Below are positions 1 through 4,558 of a DNA stretch of 11,055 nt, piece by piece. A program made the position numbers and the translations under genes. The stretch is from an uncultured Eubacteriales bacterium (GTDB taxonomy: Bacteria > Bacillota > Clostridia > Oscillospirales > CAG-272). The notes beneath the pieces were generated by a model. That model did not search any database and was not told the origin of the DNA. It worked only from the letters and a program-made list of their open reading frames with translations. The DNA lies in the NCBI GenBank assembly GCA_934394585.1, contig CAKRQU010000033.1:1-11055 (forward strand). Reading direction: 5' to 3'. Every line of letters begins with the position of its first letter. The stretch's first letter is position 1.

Positions 1-80
1 CTGTTTTGTTGTCCAATCCTGCTTAGCAGATGCCGATTTTGTAGTTTTCTCAAATTACTGTCTTATCGGCACACGGCACA

Positions 81-129
81 AAACGCCACCGTTTTTTTCG
101 TGGTCGGAGTGAGAGGATTTGAACCTCCG
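81..129 (-). repeat. Partial tRNA-Pro 3' end, direct-repeat copy 1
   Basis: A 49-bp stretch identical to 327-375. On the minus strand it holds the T arm, acceptor 3' strand and CCA of a tRNA-Pro (about 101-129) plus 20 bp of downstream flank, including one arm of that tRNA's terminator. Homology stops abruptly at 129, inside the T stem, so there is no anticodon arm, D arm or 5' acceptor strand and no functional tRNA can form. The other terminator arm is also replaced. This looks like the leftover of a tandem duplication or of integration at a tRNA 3' end. Confidence 0.85.
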
Positions 130-219
130 CGCTCCGCGCCCTCCACCGTCGCTAAGCATTTTCGCGCGCACGGACAAGCCGTTCTTCCGAAAACGCAAGC
201 TCACGGCGGTTTCGGCTGC

Positions 220-249
220 GTAAAAACGCCATGCCCATGGCGTTTTTAC
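220..249. repeat. Perfect 14-bp inverted repeat with 2-nt loop
   Basis: The arms GTAAAAACGCCATG and CATGGCGTTTTTAC flank only CC. As RNA this would be a very stable hairpin ending in an A/T tract on either strand, so it could act as a bidirectional terminator or as the palindromic core of a small non-autonomous repeat. It sits in the middle of the roughly 200 bp between the two tRNA-end repeats. That stretch (130-326) is richer in GC than its surroundings. Open frames cross it on both strands but have no ribosome binding site, so I see no gene there. Confidence 0.75.
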
Positions 250-311
250 TTGCCTACCCTTGGTCCCGTGGTTCGCTCCCTCAAGACCGGAGGGGTTTAT
301 CTCCCATACAC

Positions 312-346
312 AAAAAAGACGGTGGCAAACGCCACCGTTTTTTTCG
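312..346 (-). terminator. Intrinsic terminator of tRNA-Pro
   Basis: Read on the minus strand just after the tRNA CCA end, an 8-bp stem (ACGGTGGC with GCCACCGT, 4-nt loop) is followed by C and a run of six T. The plus strand also carries seven T after the hairpin, so it could stop transcription from both sides. Confidence 0.85.
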
Positions 347-375
347 TGGTCGGAGTGAGAGGATTTGAACCTCCG
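327..375 (-). repeat. Direct-repeat copy 2, covering the intact tRNA-Pro 3' end
   Basis: Identical over 49 bp to 81-129. Here the repeat is continuous with the full tRNA (347-423) and the complete terminator hairpin, so this is the parental or regenerated copy. The repeat offset is 246 bp. Confidence 0.85.
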
Positions 376-423
376 GCCTCTTGGTCCCGAACCAAGCACT
401 CTACCAAACTGAGCCACACCCCG
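347..423 (-). tRNA. tRNA-Pro, anticodon CGG, CCA encoded
   Basis: The minus strand folds as a 77-nt cloverleaf. The acceptor stem CGGGGTG pairs with CACTCCG (one G-T), the discriminator is A and CCA is encoded. The anticodon stem CTTGG/CCAAG encloses loop TTCGGGA, giving anticodon CGG, which reads the proline codon CCG. The T arm has loop TTCAAAT, with T stem GGAGG/CCTCT closing through one G-T pair. A promoter lies about 20 nt upstream and a terminator directly downstream, so it appears to be a single-gene transcription unit. Confidence 0.97.
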
Positions 424-450
424 ACATGCGCATCTTCAAATGCGCTATTT

Positions 451-479
451 ATTATACTATAAACAAAACCAAAAGTCAA
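451..479 (-). promoter_or_regulatory. Sigma-70-type promoter of tRNA-Pro
   Basis: On the minus strand, TTGACT (474-479) and TATAAT (451-456) are separated by exactly 17 nt, placing the start near 444 and leaving a leader of about 20 nt before the mature tRNA. The leader holds a 6-bp hairpin (GCGCAT 428-433 with ATGCGC 440-445). The AT-rich stretch 425-515 otherwise contains no gene. Confidence 0.85.
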
Positions 480-515
480 TAGCAAAAATAAAAAATATTG
501 CATCCCCGCGCGTAT

Positions 516-698
516 TTAATCGGAATATCCATCGTCCTCGCTGTGCTTTTTCTTCCTTTTATATATATTCTTCGGAGTTACAATCTTTGTCACGGGATTT
601 ACTCCGTTCCATGTCGCACGCGCTTTTCTGTTTAATTCGTTTTTTGCCTTTTTGGACATTTTATTATAGGAAACCGTTTTTATCTTTTTAGATTCCAT
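516..698 (-). CDS. Small lysine-rich basic protein, 60 aa, unknown function
   Basis: The gene begins with ATG at 698, preceded by a strong GAGGAG ribosome binding site (704-709, minus strand) 5 nt upstream, and by a near-consensus promoter at 748-776, so it is very likely expressed. The product is hydrophilic and strongly basic, with short Lys/Arg runs, no signal peptide and no membrane segment. Visible blocks are YNKMSKKAK near residues 11-19, a central NGVNPVTK (32-39), a KRKKK run (47-51) and an acidic tail EDDGYSD. From memory, small clostridial proteins with a YNK-SKK start and a central W...NPVT motif recur in genomes but have no assigned role. A nucleic-acid or ribosome-associated role would fit the charge, but this is inference. 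No clear terminator separates it from the tRNA-Pro promoter downstream. Confidence 0.8.
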   Translation of the reverse strand: MESKKIKTVSYNKMSKKAKNELNRKARATWNGVNPVTKIVTPKNIYKRKKKHSEDDGYSD

Positions 699-710
699 TT
701 TTTCTCCTCT

Positions 711-729
711 GAAATGATTTTGTCATTTC
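711..729 (-). promoter_or_regulatory. 7-bp hairpin immediately before the ribosome binding site of the 60-aa gene
   Basis: The arms GAAATGA and TCATTTC with a 5-nt spacer lie in the transcribed leader, 1 nt upstream of the GAGGAG ribosome binding site. Folding could affect access of ribosomes or mRNA stability. It could also be a chance AT-rich palindrome. Confidence 0.5.
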
Positions 730-747
730 CCTTTTGCTCACATCAAA

Positions 748-776
748 ATTATATCATGCAATGCCGAAAAAATCAA
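748..776 (-). promoter_or_regulatory. Extended -10 promoter of the 60-aa gene
   Basis: On the minus strand, TTGATT (771-776), a 17-nt spacer and TATAAT (748-753) preceded by TGA, an extended -10. The block GCATGATATAAT is shared with the promoter at 1064-1092, which drives the long operon in the opposite direction. Confidence 0.85.
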
Positions 777-809
777 CAATAAAAAATCCCGAATTTTTTT
801 GAAATTCTA

Positions 810-838
810 TTAATACCACATTAATAATGTGGTATTAA
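810..838. promoter_or_regulatory. Operator-like palindrome, copy 1
   Basis: A perfect inverted repeat with 13-bp arms (TTAATACCACATT and AATGTGGTATTAA) around a 3-nt AAT centre. It has no GC-rich stem and no following T tract, so it does not look like a terminator. It lies over the place where a -35 box would be for the TATAAT at 843-848 and recurs in degenerate form at 967-995, which suggests a protein-binding site. The WYL regulator encoded at 7346-8341 is a candidate ligand by position only. Confidence 0.65.
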
Positions 839-842
839 CCTT

Positions 843-848
843 TATAAT
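843..848 (+). promoter_or_regulatory. Possible -10 element before the 24-aa ORF
   Basis: A perfect TATAAT lies 37 nt before the ATG at 886, but the -35 region falls inside the palindrome and has no TTGACA-like hexamer. If active, this promoter may depend on a protein bound at the palindrome. Confidence 0.35.
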
Positions 849-885
849 TGGTTATGCAAGCTCAGGAGAAAAAGGAGATTTTTAT

Positions 886-960
886 ATGATTGCTTTTATG
901 CCGAAAAAGATATCGCACGTCGCTGGCAAGCCAATGATAAAAAAGTTTGATTTTTTTTAG
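886..960 (+). CDS. Possible 24-aa small ORF or leader peptide
   Basis: ATG at 886 follows AAGGAG (872-877) at 8-nt spacing, with a second purine-rich block (CAGGAG) just before it, and the frame runs to TAG at 958-960. The peptide MIAFMPKKISHVAGKPMIKK followed by FDFF is basic and mildly amphipathic, with no recognised family. It sits between the two operator-like palindromes, more than 100 bp before the main operon promoter. It could be a small regulatory peptide, a leader for attenuation (a T-rich tract lies at its end), or the remnant start of a lost gene. The quality of the ribosome binding site is the main evidence. Confidence 0.45.
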   Translation: MIAFMPKKISHVAGKPMIKKFDFF

Positions 961-966
961 CCTGAT

Positions 967-995
967 TTAATATCACATTCATAATGTGCCGTTAG
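967..995. promoter_or_regulatory. Operator-like palindrome, copy 2 (degenerate)
   Basis: TTAATATCACATT, a 3-nt centre, then AATGTG, matching copy 1 at 810-838 with one change in the left arm and decay at the outer end of the right arm. It lies about 70 bp upstream of the -35 box at 1064, a position suited to activation or looping with copy 1, 157 bp away. The rest of 961-1060 is AT-rich with no gene I can support. Confidence 0.6.
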
Positions 996-1063
996 TGCAG
1001 ATCGCCGATAAAAATTTCGCAATTCAAAACGCCGCGAAAAACCGCAAAAAATCAAATAAAAGC

Positions 1064-1092
1064 TTGAAAACAGCAGTATCGCATGATATAAT
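1064..1092 (+). promoter_or_regulatory. Main promoter of the ESCRT-like operon
   Basis: TTGAAA (1064-1069), a 17-nt spacer and TATAAT (1087-1092), with TGA directly before the -10 giving an extended -10. Transcription should start near 1099, leaving a leader of about 115 nt before the ATG at 1215. Confidence 0.85.
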
Positions 1093-1098
1093 TAAAAT

Positions 1099-1214
1099 AT
1101 CTTGTCGATCGATTTCCCATTCCGGATCCGGAAATCCCGCTGTAATTTCTTTGATTTTATTTGATTACATTCGAAAACTTTTTCAAATCAAAGAAACTCA
1201 GGAGGATTTTTAAC
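1099..1214 (+). promoter_or_regulatory. Structured 5' leader of the operon
   Basis: Two inverted repeats are visible in the untranslated leader. TTCCGGATCCGGAA (1120-1133) is a perfect 14-bp palindrome, overlapped by GATTTCC (1111-1117) with GGAAATC (1130-1136). Further on, TTTCTTTGATTT (1146-1157) and AAATCAAAGAAA (1185-1196) form a perfect 12-bp stem with a 27-nt loop, ending 3 nt before the AGGAGG ribosome binding site (1200-1205). A stem this close to the binding site could modulate initiation or mRNA decay. I do not recognise a known riboswitch. Confidence 0.55.
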
Positions 1215-1862
1215 ATGAGTATTTTTACATCCAAAAAGAAAAAACTTGAAATCGAAAACGCCAGAATCGCAGCACAAAAACAGGCAGAAGTCGAAAGCAA
1301 AAGGCTAAAGCAGCTTGAAAACAAAATGAATGCAAAGCGCAATCTCGCCATGTTCAAAAAGCAGCTCGCCAAATTTGACGAGTACAAGAGCGCCAATATC
1401 GAAAAGGCGAAAAAAGCCGCTCTGATAGGCAATAGCCAGATGTACAACGCAGCCAAGACCAGTCTTAAAGTCTGCCTTTCCAGACAGCGTCACATCGAAT
1501 CCATGATTGACACGCTCGAAACGGCGCTTCAGATGAATAATATGAATGCGCTCATCGGCGACTTCGTAAAGGGCATCAATCTCATGGCTTCCCAGATGCA
1601 GCCCGAGGTTTCCGTGGCAGAAATGGCAAAAACCCAGGCGGCATATCAGGATGCGCTCGAGAAATCCGCCGAGCAGAGTGAGGCGCTGGAATCCTTCATT
1701 TCCGAATCGACCGAAGTTTTCGATCCCACGGTAAGCACGGATAATGTGACCGATGAGGAAATCGACAAGCTCATCGCGACGGAAGCCGCAAATTCCGTTT
1801 CTCCGCTCGACAGCGATATCGATGAAAAAATCGCTTCCATCCAGAAAAAGCTTTCGGAGTGA
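1215..1862 (+). CDS. ESCRT-III-like subunit (Vps2/Vps24 type) with MIM1-like C-terminus
   Basis: 215 aa; the ATG at 1215 is preferred over an in-frame upstream ATG at 1161 because AGGAGG sits 9 nt before it. The protein is almost all helical and has ESCRT-III layout. A short MSIF start and basic stretch (KKKK, 7-10) lead into a long basic helix to about 55. A second long helix follows (62-110, with K64, K66, K67, R90, R92 and IDTLETAL at 98-105), then MNALIGDFVKGINLMASQM (110-128), resembling the M-rich segment after helix 2 in CHMP2/CHMP3. Acidic helices follow (about 132-165), then DEEIDKLIATEA (180-191), like the late helix of Vps2/Vps24. The last residues hold D199xxI202xxK205I206xxI209Q210, fitting the MIM1 pattern (D/E)xxLxxRLxxL(K/R) with conservative swaps. 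Eukaryotic and archaeal ESCRT-III proteins polymerise on membranes and recruit Vps4 through such motifs, and the next gene is Vps4-like. PspA/Vipp1 is the closest well-known bacterial relative, but the acidic tail and MIM favour the Snf7/Vps2 branch. Function is inferred. Confidence 0.8.
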   Translation: MSIFTSKKKKLEIENARIAAQKQAEVESKRLKQLENKMNAKRNLAMFKKQLAKFDEYKSANIEKAKKAALIGNSQMYNAAKTSLKVCLSRQRHIESMIDTLETALQMNNMNALIGDFVKGINLMASQMQPEVSVAEMAKTQAAYQDALEKSAEQSEALESFISESTEVFDPTVSTDNVTDEEIDKLIATEAANSVSPLDSDIDEKIASIQKKLSE

Positions 1863-1872
1863 GGTGATATGA

Positions 1873-2994
1873 ATGAATGATTCCAGAATTCTATACGAAG
1901 CATTCAATATATATTACGCTAACGGCATGAAAGCGCTGGAGGAAAACAGGCTGGAAGCGGCGAGAAGAAATCTGCTTTCCGCTTCAGAATCCATACTCAA
2001 GCTGGCGAAGGTATCGACCGGCGCCCTGAAAAGCGAAAGAATACGCCGTGCCGAAGATATATACGGCGTGATCAGAAAAATAGATCAGAAAATAAAAGAA
2101 AAAGAATCGGCGGCTTCCTCCGATGCAGGCAGCAGCGGCGACGACGAGGAAACCGGCAGCGAAACTAAATTCGCGCCGGTAAGCTCCACGGGAGTAAGTC
2201 TTGATGACGTAGCCGGACTTGACGACGTGAAAAGCACGGTAAACCGCGCCGTCATAGAACCTATGAGATTTCCCGAGGTATACAAGCAATTCAAAAAGAA
2301 AAGCGGCGGCGGTATACTCCTTTACGGTCTGCCCGGCACGGGGAAAACCATGATCGCAAAAGCGATAGCAAACGAATTGAATGCTCCGTTTTTCGCCGTA
2401 AAATGTTCGGACATAGTTTCAAAATGGTTCGGTTCCGCCGAGAAAAATATCAGTGCCCTTTTCCGTGAGGCGAGAAAATATCCCTGCTCCGTGATATTTT
2501 TCGACGAATTTGAATCCATCGGCACAAAAAGAGATACAAATTCCACCGTAATGAAGCGCGTTGTTCCCGAGCTCCTCGCGCAGATGCAGGGCTTTGAAAA
2601 AAGCGACAGCGTGCTTCTCGTATTGGCGGCGACAAACCGCCCGTGGGATATAGATTCCGCTTTTCTGCGCCCCGGAAGATTCAATAATAAAATATATGTT
2701 CCTCTGCCCGACACAGAAGCGAGAACAGCAATTATAAAAGGCAGACTTTCCGAAATACCCGGCTCTGATTCTCTCGATATCGGATATATAGCTTCCGTTA
2801 CCGAAGGTTTCAACTGCGCCGATGTGGTGGAATTCTGCGAGCGTCTGAAAGAAAACGCCATATCGAGGACAATACAGAGCGGCAATATTTCCCCCATAAT
2901 GCCGACCGATATATACGCCACCATCGATGCGGTAAAATCCTCTGTAAGCGCAGACGATCTCACAAAAATGATCGAATACCGAAAAAATAAATAA
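1873..2994 (+). CDS. Vps4-like AAA ATPase with N-terminal MIT-like domain
   Basis: 373 aa. ATG at 1873 is chosen among three closely spaced ATGs because it is in frame and lies 4 nt after GAGGTGAT (1861-1868), which overlaps the previous stop. Residues 5-75 form a three-helix MIT-like unit with recurring Ala positions and RRAEDIYGVI (58-67) in the third helix. An acidic Ser-rich linker (78-100) follows, then the AAA module: VSLDDVAGLDDVK (108-120), Walker A GLPGTGKT (152-159), pore loop SKWFG (183-187), Walker B VIFFDE (207-212), sensor-1 region AATNRPW (252-258), arginine-finger region RPGRF (266-270) and KIYVPLPD (273-280). The KWFG loop, ATNxPW and VPLPD are Vps4/katanin-like. All catalytic residues are present, so ATP hydrolysis is expected. 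The C-terminus (VSADDLTKMIEY, 358-369) resembles the last Vps4 helix, but no room is left for the beta-domain insertion of eukaryotic Vps4. The likely role is remodelling or disassembly of the ESCRT-III-like polymer. Confidence 0.9.
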   Translation: MNDSRILYEAFNIYYANGMKALEENRLEAARRNLLSASESILKLAKVSTGALKSERIRRAEDIYGVIRKIDQKIKEKESAASSDAGSSGDDEETGSETKFAPVSSTGVSLDDVAGLDDVKSTVNRAVIEPMRFPEVYKQFKKKSGGGILLYGLPGTGKTMIAKAIANELNAPFFAVKCSDIVSKWFGSAEKNISALFREARKYPCSVIFFDEFESIGTKRDTNSTVMKRVVPELLAQMQGFEKSDSVLLVLAATNRPWDIDSAFLRPGRFNNKIYVPLPDTEARTAIIKGRLSEIPGSDSLDIGYIASVTEGFNCADVVEFCERLKENAISRTIQSGNISPIMPTDIYATIDAVKSSVSADDLTKMIEYRKNK

Positions 2995-3019
2995 AAAACA
3001 AATTCATTCGGAGGCACAA

Positions 3020-3733
3020 ATGAGCAAGCACTGCATTATCAGATTATCAGGCAAAAGTTTTGATACCTACTTGATATACAAAATGGTATGGTCCGCATTA
3101 CCGTATAATACAAAGGCGATTTTACCCGCCGATGCGTTTGCGGTATACCGCTCCGGAAACAGCTATCATACACTTCCCTCTGACGGAATCCTGAATCCGA
3201 AAAAAATGGGCTTGTTTGCCGGAAATGAAATCGACCCGAATGAATATACGCTCTATCTGATATCAAAATCATCGGCAGAAGGCTTCTGGGGAGGCAGATT
3301 TATGTACGATGATCCGGCTACGGGCGGCGTATCGGAACCCATCTCCGTGAGAATAAGCTTTCGCTATGCGGTGGAAAGCCCCAGAAGATTTCTGGAATGC
3401 GGCGATTTTTCATATATACGTACTCATTCGGAAACGCGCGCCGAGGATATCGCGGCGACAATACGCGAAAAACTGAATGAAAACGACATACTCAGCTCGA
3501 AAATCTGCGATGCTCTGCATGAAAAAGGAATATCGGATATGCAAAAAGATATGAGCGCGCTCTCAACAGAAATAGAAAACGGGCTGAATGATAAAATATT
3601 TATCGGCACCGGTTTACATATATCGGGTCTTACTATAGAGGCGGAGGAAAGCGATTTACATATAAAAATAAGAAACAATCTGAAATGGCATGAATACATA
3701 AGCGAATCATCGGATAAACACAATATCGGCTGA
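3020..3733 (+). CDS. SPFH/band-7-like protein, YdjI-type
   Basis: 237 aa, with CGGAGG a few nt before the ATG. The N-terminal half is beta-rich: AVYRSGNSYHTLPSDG (41-56) resembles the opening strands of SPFH proteins, and EYTLYLISK (75-83), RFMYDDP (93-99) and ISVRISFRYAVESPRRFL (108-125) match the layout of bacterial YdjI-type (virion-core-like) SPFH proteins, where a conserved DP is followed by a strand pair and a [DS]P..FL turn. The second half carries a helix (140-190) and a strand-like segment (192-217) near HISGLTI, as in the family. There is no membrane span. SPFH proteins form oligomeric membrane-associated scaffolds; in B. subtilis, YdjI sits with PspA, an ESCRT-III relative. Here it lies between the ATPase and the second ESCRT-III candidate, consistent with a platform role at the membrane. 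The family call is from pattern reading only. Confidence 0.65.
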   Translation: MSKHCIIRLSGKSFDTYLIYKMVWSALPYNTKAILPADAFAVYRSGNSYHTLPSDGILNPKKMGLFAGNEIDPNEYTLYLISKSSAEGFWGGRFMYDDPATGGVSEPISVRISFRYAVESPRRFLECGDFSYIRTHSETRAEDIAATIREKLNENDILSSKICDALHEKGISDMQKDMSALSTEIENGLNDKIFIGTGLHISGLTIEAEESDLHIKIRNNLKWHEYISESSDKHNIG

Positions 3734-3749
3734 AAAGGAGAAATTTTTT

Positions 3750-4556
3750 ATGTTTAATATATTCGGTAAAACATCAGGTAAAGCGGAGCGCCGCGCTTTG
3801 ATGGAAAGAGCGGAATCTCTTTCCGACAGATTGAGCGATATGCACATGTATCGCGCGGGGCGCAGCATGGACGACGTGCGCGCGCAGCTCGACAAAGGCG
3901 GCAACGGGCTGAATAAAAAGCGCACTGCGCTGATAAACGAATGCCTCTCGTATATCGAAAGCCACGCAGAACCCGGATACGAGCAGATAATTTCCGCTAA
4001 AATCGCGCAGATGCAGGATATCATAAATGGAAAAACCGACACGGCGCAGACGAGCGCAGATCTGCAAAACGAAGCCGAAATAGCCCGCATCGAAACCGAA
4101 ATATCGAAAATAGACAAATCCCTTTCCGATATAGAAAACGAACAGCAAAAATATCTCGGCATAAATAAGAGCAAATGGATGTCCCTCGAATCGCAGAAAA
4201 AACGCCTGAAATATACAAAAGCTTCTCTCGAGCAGAATTTTTCCATGATTCTCACGCATCAGGAAAATATGTCTGCCTCCGAAAATCTCGCCGCCGCAAG
4301 CAAATTTGCGGCGCAGATAGATTCCCAGCTGTCCGCTGTCGATACGGAATCCGCAAAAGAGCACGCCGAGGCGCGCGCATTCACGGCACAGGATATCGCG
4401 GATATGCAAAGCGAGCTCGCAAAGATAACCGATTCGGAATCGGTCAGCCTCGGAAACGCTTACGAATATGACCGCGCATACGAAGAAATGCTGCTGAAAA
4501 GCAACGCGTCCGAAAAAGATATTTCCGATCGTGAAAAAAATAAAACGGAGGGATAA
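3750..4556 (+). CDS. Coiled-coil protein, candidate Snf7-type ESCRT-III subunit
   Basis: 268 aa, AAGGAG (3735-3740) 9 nt before ATG. Nearly all helical and highly charged. It begins MFNIFGK, like the membrane-inserting start of Snf7/CHMP4 proteins (MSLFGK type). Residues 10-100 form an extra helical region absent from Snf7. From 109 on the order is Snf7-like: a helix with IDKSLSDIE (121-129), NKSKWMSLESQKKRLKY (139-155, compare NKRAAL...KKRY in CHMP4), a second-helix continuation to about 190, then DIADMQSELAKI (215-226) and an acidic end YEYDRAYEEML (238-248). No convincing MIM is visible at the C-terminus. The stop codon lies 2 nt before the next ATG and overlaps its ribosome binding site region, so translation is probably coupled. 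Alternatives are a generic coiled-coil protein or a PspA-like subunit. Assignment is moderate and needs a structure prediction. Confidence 0.6.
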   Translation: MFNIFGKTSGKAERRALMERAESLSDRLSDMHMYRAGRSMDDVRAQLDKGGNGLNKKRTALINECLSYIESHAEPGYEQIISAKIAQMQDIINGKTDTAQTSADLQNEAEIARIETEISKIDKSLSDIENEQQKYLGINKSKWMSLESQKKRLKYTKASLEQNFSMILTHQENMSASENLAAASKFAAQIDSQLSAVDTESAKEHAEARAFTAQDIADMQSELAKITDSESVSLGNAYEYDRAYEEMLLKSNASEKDISDREKNKTEG

Positions 4557-4558
4557 TC

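Noticed and set aside
55..462. Open frames on both strands through the tRNA and repeat region
   Set aside because: They run through a tRNA, its duplicated end and a terminator, with translations containing the tRNA-derived RRFKSSHSDHEKN repeat. Such ORFs are spurious.
810..838. Reading the palindrome as an intrinsic terminator
   Set aside because: The stem is AT-rich, no T tract follows on either strand, and the site is repeated upstream of a promoter, so an operator is the better reading.
986..1213. A 75-codon plus-strand open frame before the operon
   Set aside because: No ribosome binding site, it overlaps the second palindrome and spans the operon promoter and leader, and the translation has no recognisable feature.
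1161..1214. An earlier in-frame ATG for the first ESCRT-III-like gene
   Set aside because: It lies inside the 12-bp leader stem-loop and has no ribosome binding site, whereas ATG 1215 has AGGAGG at 9 nt and gives an MSIF start typical of the family.
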